The notes under the pieces: generated by a model
What the model saw: only the letters and a program-made list of their open reading frames with translations
Databases searched by the model: none
What the model was told of the DNA's origin: nothing
Position numbers and translations under genes: made by a program
NCBI RefSeq assembly: GCF_036250735.1
Contig: NZ_CP109430.1
Coordinates: forward strand, 124,001-188,000
Source: Streptosporangium sp. NBC_01495
Lineage (GTDB): Bacteria > Actinomycetota > Actinomycetes > Streptosporangiales > Streptosporangiaceae
Length of the DNA: 64,000 bases
Direction of reading: 5' to 3'
Part shown: piece after piece, positions 1-10,033 of the stretch
How the letters are laid out: every line of letters starts with the position of its first letter
How positions within the stretch are numbered: the stretch's first letter is position 1

Positions 1-204
1 GGCCGCGGGTCCGACCGTGACGGCGCGTAGCGCCTCGTAGGATCCCGACCACGGGGAGTTCGCCCAGATCATCGCCGCCACCGCACCGGCCAGCAGCAGG
101 GCTCCGCCGACGGTCTCCCCGCGCAGGATGTCCGCGACGCGGCGGGCCTCGTCCCACGAACCTCGGCTGAACAGGCGAGGCGTGCCGGGTGAGGTGCCGC
201 TCAT
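1..204 (-). CDS. nhaA: Na+/H+ antiporter NhaA, N-terminal part only
   Basis: This is the first 68 residues of a gene that continues beyond the left window edge. NhaA is an inner-membrane antiporter that exports sodium in exchange for protons. The visible part has a soluble N-terminus, then [16 protein letters not shown] and the motif [12 protein letters not shown], which is typical of the first helix and following loop of NhaA. The ATG at 204 is preceded by a GGAG ribosome-binding site about seven bases away. No other part of the protein can be judged. The family call is from recognised motifs and is fairly secure for so short a fragment. Confidence 0.8.
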   Translation of the reverse strand, partial: MSGTSPGTPRLFSRGSWDEARRVADILRGETVGGALLLAGAVAAMIWANSPWSGSYEALRAVTVGPAA

Positions 205-301
205 GAGTGCTCCACTTCAGGGGTCGGGTCAGCCACTGCCGACCAGACTTCCCGGCGCACCAGCGTTCACCCTACCGGCGGGTTCACCGCAACCCGGCGG
301 G

Positions 302-438
302 GGGTGCCGCGCGGGAGCCCGGTCCCCCACCGCATGATCTCCTCTAAGGTGCCGCGCGGGAGTCCGGTTCTCCCACGGCATGATCTCTTCCGAGGTGCCG
401 CGCGGGAGTCCGGTCCTTCCACGGCATGATCTGCTCCA
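302..438. repeat. 46-bp tandem repeat, three copies, at amidase 3' end
   Basis: Three near-identical 46-base units begin near 302, 347 and 393, each containing gtgccgcgcgggag and gcatgatct. Copies two and three lie inside the 3' end of the amidase gene and encode its C-terminal tail, whose stop codon sits at the junction of copies one and two. The array therefore appears to have extended the protein by duplication. Confidence 0.8.
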
Positions 439-1801
439 GCCGGGCGGCGACCCGGAGCAGCAGGTCCTCGCGGCCGTAGGGGGCGACGAGCTGCACCCCG
501 ATCGGCAGCCCCTCCTCGCTCCAGCCCAGCGGCAGGCTGATCGCAGGCTGGCCGGAGATGTTGAACACCGCGGTGAACGGCCCGTACTCGAAGATCGACT
601 CCAGCCAGCTCGTCACGGTGTGGCCGGGGTCGTCGTACCGCAGGGTGCCGTGCGGCGCGGGAAGGCGACCCAGGGTCGGGGTGACCAGCAGGTCGTACCC
701 GGTGAAGAAGGCCCCCACCGACCGGCTCACCCTGTTCTGCGCGTCGAAGGCTCCCATCAGCCGCATGACGCTCAGCTCCCTCGCCTCCTCGAAGGCCCGC
801 GACGTGACGGCCTCCACCTTGGCCGGGTCCGGTGGTCGCAGAGCCGTGAGCAGGGGCGCGGCGACGGCGAGGGTCGCGGACGGCACCATGGCGCCCATGA
901 CGGTGTCCCAGTCGACGGCCGGGCTCGCCTCGGTGACGAAGTGTCCCTCCTTCTCCAGTACGCGGCCGACCGCGACGGTCGCCGCGGCCACCTCGGGGTC
1001 CACCGCGACACCCGACCATGCCCGCGTGGTCACGGCCACCCGCAGCACGCCGGGATCGGCCCCCGGCTCGTCGGCGTACCGGCGCGTGGGGGGCGGGGCG
1101 GTGTACTTGTCGCCGATGCCGGGCCCCTGGACGGCGTCCAGGTAGTGGGCGGTGTCGCGGACGGTACGGGTCAGCCCGAGCTCGTAGGAGAGCCCGAACA
1201 GCGACTCGCCCACGTCGGGCCCGCACGGGGTCCTGCCCCGGCTCGGCTTGAGGCCGACCAGCCCGCAGCACGAGGCGGGGATCCTGATGGACCCGGCACC
1301 GTCACTGCCGTGCGCGATGGGCACGGCACCGGCCGCGACCAGGGCGGCGGCTCCCCCGCTCGAACCGCCCACGCCGCGGGTGGGGTCCCACGGGTTGAGG
1401 GTGGGCCCGTACCTGACCGACTCGGTGGAGAAGCTGATCAGCATCTCCGGGACGGTGGTCATGCCCAGGGTGACCAGCCCGGCGGCACGGAACCGCGTCA
1501 TCAGATCGGTGTCGTGCCGGGCGACGACCCCCTCGATGCTCCGGCTCCCGCAGCAGAACGGCACACCCTTCGCCACCGGGCCGTTGTCCTTGATCAGGAA
1601 CGGTACCCCCGCCAGCGGTCCATCGGCGGAGTGGTCGAGGGCCTGCGGAAACAGCGGCAGCGCGAGACCGTTCACCTCCGCGTTCGCCGTCTCAAGGGCC
1701 TCCCGGGCGACGGTCTCGACCTCCGCGGCGGTGACCTCACCCGCCTCCATCAGGCCACGGAGCCCGACGGCGTCGTATTGCGGGTACTCGTGAAGTTCCA
1801 C
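344..1801 (-). CDS. amidase signature family hydrolase
   Basis: This is an amidase-signature serine hydrolase of about 485 residues that cleaves C-N amide bonds; its substrate cannot be told from sequence. The Lys-cisSer-Ser catalytic triad is visible: Lys71 in PFLIKDN, Ser148 in GGSSGG and Ser171 in GSDGAGSIRIP. I chose the GTG at 1801 because GGAAGG lies just upstream and the protein then begins where amidases usually do; an ATG at 1918 would add a low-complexity tail. The last 30 or so residues are encoded by the 46-bp tandem repeat and are probably not part of the fold. It lies tail-to-tail with nothing and is divergent from the LAL regulator at 2181. Confidence 0.85.
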   Translation of the reverse strand: MELHEYPQYDAVGLRGLMEAGEVTAAEVETVAREALETANAEVNGLALPLFPQALDHSADGPLAGVPFLIKDNGPVAKGVPFCCGSRSIEGVVARHDTDLMTRFRAAGLVTLGMTTVPEMLISFSTESVRYGPTLNPWDPTRGVGGSSGGAAALVAAGAVPIAHGSDGAGSIRIPASCCGLVGLKPSRGRTPCGPDVGESLFGLSYELGLTRTVRDTAHYLDAVQGPGIGDKYTAPPPTRRYADEPGADPGVLRVAVTTRAWSGVAVDPEVAAATVAVGRVLEKEGHFVTEASPAVDWDTVMGAMVPSATLAVAAPLLTALRPPDPAKVEAVTSRAFEEARELSVMRLMGAFDAQNRVSRSVGAFFTGYDLLVTPTLGRLPAPHGTLRYDDPGHTVTSWLESIFEYGPFTAVFNISGQPAISLPLGWSEEGLPIGVQLVAPYGREDLLLRVAARLEQIMPWKDRTPARHLGRDHAVGEPDSRAAP

Positions 1802-2180
1802 CGGCGTTCCTTCCTTTTCTGTCTCTGTGCCTGTGCGTTGTTCGTGTCTGTGCGTTGTTCCGGCGTCGTGTCGTCCGGCTCCGATGATCGGCCGGTGTGT
1901 CGAGCCTGGATCAGGCACGCGTCGTGGTCATCCGGGGCAGTACTGAACGCGGGTACTGAAACCGGCACCGGTACCGGATCCGCAGTACCGGATCCGGCAT
2001 CGTCACCGGATCCGGGCCGGGGGCGGAGCTCGGTATCCGGTGCCGGGCCGGGCGCGGAGGCCGGTATTGGGTGCCGGGCCGGGTGTGGGGCTCGCCATCC
2101 GGTACCGGACCGGGGGCGGAGCCCGCCGATCCGCGGTCGAGGGACCGGTGTTCCGCCGCCCGCGCTGTCAGACTTGAGGG

Positions 2181-5100
2181 ATGGACATCCGACGCGGTCC
2201 GGACGCCTTCGTCGGGCGCGAGCGCGAGACGGCGCTGCTGCGCGAGGCGATCGAGGCTGCTCGCGAGGGCAGGGGCGGCGTCGTTCTGGTCTCGGGACCG
2301 GCGGGAATCGGCAAGTCGCGGCTGGTGGAGGAGGCCGTCGCGGGCGAGGCGGCCGTACTGTGGGGCCGCTGCCTCGCCGAGGAGGGCGCCCCGCCGCTGT
2401 GGCCGTGGCTGCGCGTCATCGGGAGGATTTCCCCGAGGCCGCTCCCCGCCGGGGTCGTCGAGGTCGCAGGGGGCGCAGGGGTTACCGGGGTTGCCGGGGT
2501 CACTGGGATCGCCGGGGTTGCCGGGGTCACCGGGGTTGCCGGGGTCACTGGGATCGCCGGGGTTGCCGGGGTCACCGGGGTTGCCGGGGTTGCCGGGGTC
2601 ACTGGGATCGCCGGGATCGCCGGGGTCACCAGGGTTGCCGGGGGAGCCGACGTGATGGGCGCGTTCGAGCCCGCCGGGGACGCGTTCGAGTCGGCGGCGG
2701 CGCGCTTCCGGCGGCTGGCCGCCTTCACCGACGTTCTCATCGGGGCCGCGGAGGACGCCAAGGGACTCGTCGTCGTGATCGAGGACCTCCACGACGCCGA
2801 TGAGGCGTCGCTGGCCCTGCTCCGCCACGTCGCGGTCGAGGCCGCGGACTCGCGGCTGCTTGTCGTCGTGACCCACAGGAACGCCACCGCCCGGCGAGCC
2901 GCCAGGCAACCCGCCGGGTCGGCTGCCGGACGAGTCGCCGGGCCGGTCACCACTCGCCGGGTCGCCAGAGCCGCCGGGGTCGCCGGGACCCTCGCCGAGG
3001 TCGCCCGCAGCCGTGCGGCACGGACCGTTCCGCTCGCGCCGCTCACCGTGCCGGACGTCGAGCGATACCTCGCGGTCCTGCCGGGTGGCGCCCCCCGGGC
3101 CCGTTCGGTGGCCCGCTCGGTGCACGAGCGCACCGGCGGACTGCCGCTGCTCGTGTCGGTCATGGCGCGGATACTCGACGAGACCGGCCCCGGCGACAGG
3201 ACGGGCGACGGGGAGCGGCCTCCCTCGCTGCCGTCGGCGGATCTGCGCCTTCTCGTCGCAGAGATGCTCGACGGGCTCGATCCGGCGGTACGGGACACGG
3301 CGAGCACGGCGGCGGTGCTCGGCGAGGACCTCGACCCCGCGCTGCTCGCCGACGTCGAGGAACTGCCCCCCGCCGCGGTGTCCGGCCATCTCGACGCGCT
3401 CGCCGGGGCCGGCCTGCTCACCCGTACCGGTGACGCACCACCCCGATACCGGTTCGCCCACGCCCTGGTCCGTGAGGGGGTCGTCGCGGAGTCGATACCG
3501 GCCGCCCCCGAGTTACACCGGCGAGCGGCAGAGTCGTTGCACCGGCGGTTGGGCGCGGATCTCGCCCACGCCGCCCGCATCGCGGCCCACTGGAGACAGG
3601 CCGGTGACGACGCCGAGGCACTGCGCGCCACGGTGCGCTGGACGCGGACCGCCGCCGCGCACGCACTGCGGTCACTGGCTCCGGAGGAGGCGGCCCGGTT
3701 GCTCGACCAGGCTCTGGAGGTGCTCGGCCGCGTGGGAGCCGGGCAGGCCGAGCGGGCGGAGCTCCTCGTCGAGCTCGCGACCGCCGAACACCTCGCCGGG
3801 TGGATTCCGCGAAGCACCGGGCACTCCCGCGAGGCGGCGGACGCCGCGGAGTCCGCGGGGCGGCCCGACCTGCTCACCGCCGCCGCGCTCGTCATCTGCG
3901 GGGTCGGCGATCCGTCGGTCGTCAGGAGGACGGTCGCCCTGTGCGATCGCGCGCTGTCCGCCCTCGACACCATGACAGGAACCACCCGTCACACCGATAT
4001 CGCCCCTCACCTGGGCGCCGGCCACGACACCGGTGCCGCCTACGGCGCGGGTATCGGCACCGGAGCCGCTCACAGCGCTCGCGGTGCGGACGGTGTCGAG
4101 GGCGTTCACGGTGTTCACGGCGAGGACATCTGTGTCATGACCACCCCTGAGGTGGCCGTCGCCCGCTCCCGCCTGCTCGCGCGGAAGGCATGTCTGGAAG
4201 TCGAGGCGGGCAGGTCGGCGGGTGCCGTACAGGAGTCGGCGGAGGTCCTGCGGCTGGCGGAGGCCTGCGGCGATCCGGTCGCGCTGCTCGACGCCGGGCG
4301 AGCCAGGGTCGCGGTCCTCGACGGGCCGGACGACGTGGCCGAGCGCCTGCGGATCGGTGAGCTCGCCATCCGGATCGCGTTGCGCGCCGGCAGGCCGATG
4401 GCCGCCGTACGTGGCCACGTCTGGCGCGTCGACGCGGGTTACCAGCTGGTCGATCTCGCCGCGGTCGACGACGAGATCTCCAGGCTCGGCGAGCTGGCCG
4501 CCACCACGCGCCTGCTCCGGGTCCGCTGGTACCACCTGCGCGTGTCGGCGGCGCGCGAGGCGCTGGCGGGCCGGTTCGAACAGGCCCGCTCCCGGTCGGC
4601 GGAGGCGGGGGAGATCGCCGTCCGGACGGGCGATCCTCTCGCGTCCGTGATCACGGACGTCTTCGGGCAGCTCGTCGCGCTCGTACGCGGTGATCGGAGC
4701 GACCTGCCCACCGGCTACCGGGAGTCCTTCACGGTGTTTCCCCCCATCCCCGCCATCGAGGCCGCCCATGCCCTGTGCCTCCACCTCGACGGGGCCCCGG
4801 AGGAGGCGTTCGCCAGGTACGAGCACCTGCGCCTGCTGTTGCGGGAGCCGGCGCACGGGGTGCGGGGGATGGGAATCCTCCAGCATCTGACCGAGCTCGT
4901 CGAGGCGTTCGACGACGCCGAGGCCGCCGGGTGGGCGTACGCCCTGTGGCTGCCCTGGGCCTCCGCCGGCGGCCTGCCCGGTAACGCGGACAGCTTCTGC
5001 GGAGGTTCCTCGGCGCGGGCCCTCGGCCGGATGGCCGCCGTCATGGGACGGCTCGACGAGGCCGCTGAGACGCTGCGGGCCGCGGCCGAGATCAATCTCC

Positions 5101-5492
5101 GGCTCGACGCGCGGCCCTGGCTCGTCCACACCTGGCTCGCCCTTGCCGACGTGCTGCGGCGCCGGGGAGCGACCGGTGATCACGCCGAGGCGGCGGCGCT
5201 CGCCGTCCGCGCCGCCGCCTCGGCGCGGCGGCTGGACCTGCCGGGGCCGCTGGCCCGCGCCGACCGGCTGCTGGCCGACGTCGAGGCCCGGCATCGCGCC
5301 GCCGACCCACTGACCGTCCGGGAACGCGAGGTGGCGGGCCTCGTCGCGCGGGCGCTGTCGAACCGGCAGGTCGCAGAACGCCTCGTGCTGAGCGAGCGTA
5401 CGGTCGAGAGCCACGTGCGCAGCATCCTCGCCAAGCTCGGCCTCACCAACCGGGCGGAGCTCATCGCCCACCTGCTCGGCGATCATCCCTGA
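2181..5492 (+). CDS. LuxR-family transcriptional regulator of the LAL type with AAA+ domain
   Basis: This 1103-residue protein is a large ATP-binding LuxR (LAL) regulator, a cytosolic transcription activator. An N-terminal AAA+ ATPase carries Walker A at residues 39-46 (GPAGIGKS) and Walker B near 197-206 ([12 protein letters not shown]). A long helical TPR-like middle follows, and a LuxR helix-turn-helix lies at about 1040-1100 ([20 protein letters not shown]). An unusual block of Gly-Val-Ala/Thr triplets at residues 94-155 interrupts the ATPase domain between Walker A and B, and a second low-complexity insert lies near 600-650. The start at 2181 gives the usual DAFVGRERE opening. The adjacent GAGGG is almost abutting the ATG, so initiation may be inefficient. 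Its target is unknown. Confidence 0.88.
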   Translation: MDIRRGPDAFVGRERETALLREAIEAAREGRGGVVLVSGPAGIGKSRLVEEAVAGEAAVLWGRCLAEEGAPPLWPWLRVIGRISPRPLPAGVVEVAGGAGVTGVAGVTGIAGVAGVTGVAGVTGIAGVAGVTGVAGVAGVTGIAGIAGVTRVAGGADVMGAFEPAGDAFESAAARFRRLAAFTDVLIGAAEDAKGLVVVIEDLHDADEASLALLRHVAVEAADSRLLVVVTHRNATARRAARQPAGSAAGRVAGPVTTRRVARAAGVAGTLAEVARSRAARTVPLAPLTVPDVERYLAVLPGGAPRARSVARSVHERTGGLPLLVSVMARILDETGPGDRTGDGERPPSLPSADLRLLVAEMLDGLDPAVRDTASTAAVLGEDLDPALLADVEELPPAAVSGHLDALAGAGLLTRTGDAPPRYRFAHALVREGVVAESIPAAPELHRRAAESLHRRLGADLAHAARIAAHWRQAGDDAEALRATVRWTRTAAAHALRSLAPEEAARLLDQALEVLGRVGAGQAERAELLVELATAEHLAGWIPRSTGHSREAADAAESAGRPDLLTAAALVICGVGDPSVVRRTVALCDRALSALDTMTGTTRHTDIAPHLGAGHDTGAAYGAGIGTGAAHSARGADGVEGVHGVHGEDICVMTTPEVAVARSRLLARKACLEVEAGRSAGAVQESAEVLRLAEACGDPVALLDAGRARVAVLDGPDDVAERLRIGELAIRIALRAGRPMAAVRGHVWRVDAGYQLVDLAAVDDEISRLGELAATTRLLRVRWYHLRVSAAREALAGRFEQARSRSAEAGEIAVRTGDPLASVITDVFGQLVALVRGDRSDLPTGYRESFTVFPPIPAIEAAHALCLHLDGAPEEAFARYEHLRLLLREPAHGVRGMGILQHLTELVEAFDDAEAAGWAYALWLPWASAGGLPGNADSFCGGSSARALGRMAAVMGRLDEAAETLRAAAEINLRLDARPWLVHTWLALADVLRRRGATGDHAEAAALAVRAAASARRLDLPGPLARADRLLADVEARHRAADPLTVREREVAGLVARALSNRQVAERLVLSERTVESHVRSILAKLGLTNRAELIAHLLGDHP
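2461..2645 (+). repeat. 9-bp-based triplet repeat inside the LAL ATPase domain
   Basis: About twenty copies of a nine-base motif (ggggttgcc, ggggtcacc, gggatcgcc and variants) encode Gly-X-Y triplets GVA, GVT and GIA. The array stays in frame, so the host gene is not broken. Higher-order units of 27-45 bases recur, which points to slippage or unequal exchange. Confidence 0.9.
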
Positions 5493-5615
5493 AGGGCAGG
5501 GCTCGCGGATCACGTCGGTGCCGTCGGCGACCGCCGGGTAGCCGACGGAGGGCAGGGCGGCCGGCAGGTGGCGGGTGATCGCCCGTCCCTCGTCGATTCC
5601 GCGATGAGAGGGCCG

Positions 5616-6248
5616 TCAGGTCAGCGAGCCGGACAGCTCCGCGGCGGCGGCGGCGACCCGGGGGCCCACGGTGCCCGGGTCGAGCTGGGTGAAGGCGACC
5701 ACGCCCACCGACGCCTCCAGCCAGGGGATGCCGGGCACGGGGGCGGCGACGCCTCTGGCGCCCTCCTGGAGCTGGCCCTCGGAGACCAGATAGCCGGTGC
5801 GGCCCTCGCGCAGGGCGAGGATGGCCAGCCCCGCGGCGCCCCGGCCCAGCGGGTGGCGGGAGCCCTCACGGTAGGCGACGTGCATGTTAGTCCAGGAGGG
5901 TTCGACCACAGCCACGGCCAGGCCGTCGTCGCCCTCGGCCACCGTCAGGTGCGCGGTCGCCCCGACCTCCTCCGCCAGCCTGCGCAGGGTCGGAAGGGCC
6001 CCCTCCCGCAGCAGCGGCTGCACGGCACGGGCCAGGACGAGGACCCCGAAGCCCAGGTGGACCCGTCCGTCACCGTCCCGGCGGACGAAGCCCTCGCTCT
6101 GGAGGGTGGTGAGCAGTCGGTACACCGCCGGGCGGCTCAGCTCCAGCTCCGCCGCCAGCTCCGTGGGTGTACGGCCCCGCCGCCCGTCGGCGAGCAGGCG
6201 CAGCAGCCGCAGGCCGCGCTCCAGGGTCTGCGAGGATTCGGCCGGCAT
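5616..6248 (-). CDS. IclR-family transcriptional regulator
   Basis: The 210-residue protein begins with a winged helix-turn-helix (residues 5-65, including ELAAELELSRPAVYRLLTTL) and ends with a compact IclR effector domain. It is shorter than the usual 250 residues because the C-terminal domain is trimmed. IclR proteins usually bind small metabolites and repress neighbouring catabolic genes, but no obvious target gene adjoins it: the LAL regulator is convergent and a receiver gene lies beyond its promoter. The ATG at 6248 has no clear Shine-Dalgarno sequence, so a leaderless transcript is possible. Confidence 0.82.
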   Translation of the reverse strand: MPAESSQTLERGLRLLRLLADGRRGRTPTELAAELELSRPAVYRLLTTLQSEGFVRRDGDGRVHLGFGVLVLARAVQPLLREGALPTLRRLAEEVGATAHLTVAEGDDGLAVAVVEPSWTNMHVAYREGSRHPLGRGAAGLAILALREGRTGYLVSEGQLQEGARGVAAPVPGIPWLEASVGVVAFTQLDPGTVGPRVAAAAAELSGSLT

Positions 6249-6333
6249 CTAGGAGGCCCGCTGGGCTGGAAGCATGTCCCGATTATCGCCCGGTATCCGC
6301 GACGCCCGTCGAACGGGAACTCGCCTGTCGTCC

Positions 6334-6385
6334 GGAACGCCCGCCGGTGAGAACCGTTCGGAACGCCTGCCGGTGAGAACCGTGC
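6334..6385. repeat. 26-bp direct tandem duplication
   Basis: Two adjacent 26-base copies start at 6334 and 6360 and share ggaacgc and gccggtgagaaccgt. They lie in the roughly 370-base gap between the IclR gene and the receiver gene. The rest of this gap (6249-6619) holds only G/C-rich low-complexity sequence, in which I see no gene. Confidence 0.7.
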
Positions 6386-6619
6386 CCTGATCGTCGCCTG
6401 CCGTCCAGGACATCCGTTGGGCGGGAACCACGCTCCGATCGTCGCTGCCGTCGCTGCCGCTCCGGTCCGGAAAGCTCGCCATTGCTCCGGCCCGGCCCGG
6501 GGACCCCGCCGTCGCTCAGCTGCGGAGCGGAAGCCCCGTAGCTGCTCAGGTGCGGACAATCCCCCGGGTTTCCCGCTAGCTGCAATGCCCCGGAGCCGTT
6601 TTCCTGGGATCCTCGACAT

Positions 6620-7021
6620 GTGGCCATACGTTGCCTCATCGTCGACGACAATGATCACTTCCGCAGTGCCGCCCGCGCGTTGCTCGAGGGGGAGGGGATC
6701 ACCGTGGTCGGCACGGCCTCCGCGAGTGGCGACGCTCTCCGGCAGATCGACGACGTCCGGCCGGACGTCGCGCTCGTCGACATCGATCTCGGTGAGGAGA
6801 ACGGTTTCGAGGTGGCCCGGCGGCTCGTGGCCGTGCGACTCCGCCCTCCGCGCGTCATCCTGATCTCGACGTACGCGGAAAAGGACTTCGCGGAGATGAT
6901 CGCGGTCAGTCCCGCCATCGCGTTCCTCTCGAAATCAGCCCTTTCCGGGGCGGCCATCCGTGAGATTCTCTGGAAAGCCGGTGGGGAGGGGGATCTCGAC
7001 GGATCCGTGCGCCTCCCGTGA
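6620..7021 (+). CDS. stand-alone response-regulator receiver domain
   Basis: This 133-residue protein is a single CheY-like receiver with no output domain. It has the acidic pair in IVDDND near the N-terminus, the phospho-acceptor Asp in ALVDIDLGEENG, Thr/Ser in ILISTY and Lys in FLSKSA. It probably acts as a phosphate sink or a connector in the two-component group around it, being convergent with the NarL-type regulator at 7077. The start is a GTG at 6620 overlapping an out-of-frame ATG; the ribosome-binding site is weak. The C-terminus is slightly extended and low in complexity. Confidence 0.82.
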   Translation: MAIRCLIVDDNDHFRSAARALLEGEGITVVGTASASGDALRQIDDVRPDVALVDIDLGEENGFEVARRLVAVRLRPPRVILISTYAEKDFAEMIAVSPAIAFLSKSALSGAAIREILWKAGGEGDLDGSVRLP

Positions 7022-7076
7022 CACCGGGCCGGCTCTCCGGGCCCCGTCGGGGCCTGTACGCCCCCGGGCGGGTCTC

Positions 7077-7736
7077 TCAGTGGGCGTCGAGAAAGGTCAG
7101 TACGGCGAGAACGCGGCGATGGTCGTCCTCCGTCCCCGATATCCGCATCCTGGACAGGATGCTGTGCACGTGCTTCTCGACCGTCCCCTCGGTGATCCAG
7201 AGTTTGTGCGCTATGCCGGAGTTGGAGCGTCCCTCGGCCATCAGGGACAGCACCTCCTGCTCACGCGCGGTGAGAAGCTCCAGCGGATCGTCCCTGCGGT
7301 GGGTCCTGATGAGTTCCCGCACGAGACTCGGATCGACGACCGAGCCGCCCTGGACGACGCGCTCAAGCGTCTCCACGAAGTCGTCCACACCGGTCACCCG
7401 GCTCTTGAGCAGGTAACCGACCCGGTGCCCCGTGGCGAGCAGTTCCATCGCCTCCTCCACCTCGATGTGCGCCGACAGCAGGAGAATCCCCGTCTCCGGG
7501 AACTCCTCGCGGATCACCCGCGCCGCGTCGAGACCCTCGTTGGTGTGGGCGGGGGGCATCCGGATGTCGAGGATGACGAGATCGGGCCGGTGCAGCCGGA
7601 CGAGGGTGAGGATCTCCACCGCGTCTCCGGCCTGGCCGACGACCTCGAAGCCCGACCGCGACATGAGGCTCGCCACCCCCTCGCGGAAAAGCACGTCGTC
7701 GTCCGCCAGCGCTATCCGTATCCGCTCCTCGCTCAC
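7077..7736 (-). CDS. NarL/FixJ-type response regulator
   Basis: This DNA-binding response regulator has an N-terminal receiver (ALADDDVLFREGV, phospho-Asp in LVILDIRMPP, Lys in YLLKSRV) and a C-terminal LuxR-type helix-turn-helix (LTAREQEVLSLMAEGRSN and later GTVEKHVHSIL). I chose the GTG at 7736, which follows GAAGGGG at good spacing and places the receiver at the N-terminus; an in-frame ATG at 7793 would add 19 residues of no recognisable character. It is divergent from the histidine kinase at 7914, its likely partner, and convergent with the lone receiver. Confidence 0.9.
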   Translation of the reverse strand: MSEERIRIALADDDVLFREGVASLMSRSGFEVVGQAGDAVEILTLVRLHRPDLVILDIRMPPAHTNEGLDAARVIREEFPETGILLLSAHIEVEEAMELLATGHRVGYLLKSRVTGVDDFVETLERVVQGGSVVDPSLVRELIRTHRRDDPLELLTAREQEVLSLMAEGRSNSGIAHKLWITEGTVEKHVHSILSRMRISGTEDDHRRVLAVLTFLDAH

Positions 7737-7913
7737 GGCTCTCGCCCCTTCGCCACGTATTCCCCGCCGGATTTTTGTTACAGGAATGGTCATACGGGGT
7801 TAAAGGAATTGCATCTCGACTGCTCCGGGTAGTCGTCCACACGCCGTCAGGCCGGAATACGATCGGACGAGAACCGTCAATCACCCCTTTGACCTGCGAG
7901 TATCTTAGTCTCT

Positions 7914-9758
7914 ATGCGCGAACGGCTTTTGTCGTTATTGCTGCGTACAAAGCGCCCGCCCCTCGTGATGGGGATCATCTCCGGCGCCATCTGCATCGCG
8001 GCGGAAGCCCTGCTGTCCATTTTGCTGGAGCGCGTGACATCGGGTGATTTCCTGGAGGGGATCTACCTGCTCGGTGTTCTGCTGATCTCGATCGAGTGGG
8101 GGCTGGGGCTGGGGGTGGTGACCCTGGCGGCCAGCGCGGTCGCCTTCAACTACTTCAACCTCCCGCCCGTGTGGAGCTTCTCGTACGGGACGCGCTGGCT
8201 CTGGACCCCGCTCCCGGTCTTCCTCTTCGTCGGGCTGGTGACCAGCTCGATCGCGGCACTGGCGCGCTCACTGGGCATCCAGGCGGACAAACGCCGTCGA
8301 GAGGCGGATCTCATCGCGCAACTGGCCCACATCCTGTTGCGTACGGAGGATCTGGAGGCGGCGCTGCGACCGGCCTCCCGTCTCCTGGCACGGGCTCTGG
8401 GGGCGCCGAACCTGGAGATCCGGCTTGGGGAGGTCCCCGCGGAAGAGCACGGAGAGGCGCTGCCGCTCATGGAGAACGGCGTCAGGATCGGCACGCTGGT
8501 CCTGCCCGTCCGCGTTCCCGAGGCGGTACGGAGGCGCCTGCGCGAGCGGATGGTGCCCTCCCTGGAGGCGCTGCTGCGGGCGGCCCGTGATCGCGAGAAC
8601 ATCGAGATCGTCCTGGCGTCCAGCCGTGACGAGATCCGCCGGATCGCGCAGGAGCAGGCGGCGCTGCGGCGCGTCGCGACACTCGTGGCGCGGGGCATCT
8701 CCTCGACGGAGCTGTTCAACGCGGTCGCCTTCGAGATGGGCTCCCTCATGAGGGCGGACCACGTGGCGATCAGCCGTTACGATCCCGGCCACGTGACGGT
8801 GCTGGGCTCGTGGAGCTGCCGGGACGGCGTGGAGAAAGTGCTGCCCATCGGCTCGCAGTGGCCGCTCAACGAGGTGAGCGTCTCGGCCACCGTGCTGAGG
8901 ACGGGGCGTCCGACGCGAAGGGCGAGCTACGACCAGAACGTCGGGAAGATCGCGACATGGGCCAGGAAAATGGGGGTCACCTCCGCCGTCGGCTCTCCCG
9001 TCATCGTCGACGGGTCCCTGTGGGGTGTGATGCTGGTCTTCTCCAGCGCCCGGGAACCGAGGTTCGAAGGCGTGGAGGAGCGCATGATGGACTTCACCGA
9101 GCTGGTCGCGACCGCCATCTCGAACGCCCAGGCCCGCGCCGAGCTCGCCGCCTCCCGCGCCCGGGTCGTCGCGGCGTCCGACGAGACCCGCCGGCGCATC
9201 GAGCGCGACCTGCACGACGGAGCCCAGCAGCGCCTGGTCTCGCTCGGGCTCGAGCTGCGCGCCGCGGAGGCCGGCGTGCCGCCGCCGATGACCGAGCTCA
9301 GAGGGCAGCTGTCCCACGCGGTCCAGGGGCTGACCGGGGTCATGAGCGACCTGCAGGAGCTCTCCCGGGGCATCCACCCGGCGATCCTCTCGAAGGGCGG
9401 GCTCGTGCCCGCGCTGAAGACGCTCGCACGCCGCTCCGCCGTTCCCGTCGACCTCGACCTGGACTCCGTCCCGCGCCTGCCTGAACGCGTCGAGGTGGCC
9501 ATCTACTACACGGCGGCGGAAGCGCTGGCCAACGTGGTGAAGCACGCGAACGCCTCCGTGGTGTGCGTCACCCTGAGCGTGGCCGGAGCGGCCGTCCGGC
9601 TCTCGATCCGCGACGACGGAGGCGGCGGAGCCGACTACGGCAAGGGGTCGGGGCTCATCGGGCTCAGGGACCGCGTCGAGACGCTCGGCGGCAAGCTGAC
9701 GGTCGTGAGCACCGAGGCGGAGGGGACGTCGCTCTCCGTGACGGTTCCGGTCTCGTGA
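7914..9758 (+). CDS. sensor histidine kinase with DUF4118-like membrane domain and GAF domain
   Basis: This 614-residue membrane kinase has about four transmembrane helices in residues 15-120 that resemble the DUF4118/KdpD-type membrane module (FNYFNLPPVWSF). A region that may be GAF-like follows, then a clear GAF domain at about 245-405. The HisKA_3 dimerisation domain has phospho-acceptor His434 in RRRIERDLHDGAQQRL. The HATPase domain has AEALANVVKHA and IRDDGGGG with a GLIGLRDRVETLGG G2 box. This architecture pairs with NarL-type regulators, and the divergent gene ending at 7736 is the obvious partner. The stop codon falls inside a 17-bp tandem repeat. Confidence 0.9.
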   Translation: MRERLLSLLLRTKRPPLVMGIISGAICIAAEALLSILLERVTSGDFLEGIYLLGVLLISIEWGLGLGVVTLAASAVAFNYFNLPPVWSFSYGTRWLWTPLPVFLFVGLVTSSIAALARSLGIQADKRRREADLIAQLAHILLRTEDLEAALRPASRLLARALGAPNLEIRLGEVPAEEHGEALPLMENGVRIGTLVLPVRVPEAVRRRLRERMVPSLEALLRAARDRENIEIVLASSRDEIRRIAQEQAALRRVATLVARGISSTELFNAVAFEMGSLMRADHVAISRYDPGHVTVLGSWSCRDGVEKVLPIGSQWPLNEVSVSATVLRTGRPTRRASYDQNVGKIATWARKMGVTSAVGSPVIVDGSLWGVMLVFSSAREPRFEGVEERMMDFTELVATAISNAQARAELAASRARVVAASDETRRRIERDLHDGAQQRLVSLGLELRAAEAGVPPPMTELRGQLSHAVQGLTGVMSDLQELSRGIHPAILSKGGLVPALKTLARRSAVPVDLDLDSVPRLPERVEVAIYYTAAEALANVVKHANASVVCVTLSVAGAAVRLSIRDDGGGGADYGKGSGLIGLRDRVETLGGKLTVVSTEAEGTSLSVTVPVS

Positions 9759-9822
9759 CGGTTCCGGTCCCGTGACGGTTCCGGTCCCGTGACGGTGCCG
9801 ATCCCATGACGGTGCCGATTCC
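9738..9822. repeat. 17-bp tandem repeat, five copies, over kinase stop codon
   Basis: Five 17-base units of the form gtgacggttccggtccc run from 9738, beginning in the last codons of the histidine kinase. The kinase TGA is created within the second unit. A separate run of pentamers (gcggt) follows at about 9838-9860, and the rest of the gap to 10033 is G-rich filler without a gene. Confidence 0.85.
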
Positions 9823-10033
9823 GTGGTGACGTCGATCGGTGCGGTGCGGTGCGGTGCGGTGAGGGGCGGGGCGGTGAGGGGCGGGGCGGGGACGGGTGAC
9901 CGCGGCTCGCCCGCGACGGCCGGCCGTTGAGCGGCCCCGTACCGGAGAGACGCCTACCGGAGAGACGCCGACGTCAGGATCATGCCGGTGAGTGGCCCGC
10001 ACACCAGGGGTACGCCGACGAGAGGCTCCGGCG

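Noticed and set aside
2071..2655. A collagen-like Gly-Leu-Pro/Gly-Ser-Pro protein
   Set aside because: It is an out-of-frame reading of the nine-base repeat inside the LAL gene; the LAL frame has Walker motifs on both sides.
380..2803. An 807-residue open frame on the + strand across the amidase and the LAL start
   Set aside because: It is antisense to a recognised amidase, is Arg/Gly/Pro-rich without domains, and arises from strong G/C bias at third positions.
8268..9545. A long minus-strand open frame over the histidine kinase
   Set aside because: It is the shadow of a well-recognised kinase and contains no domain.
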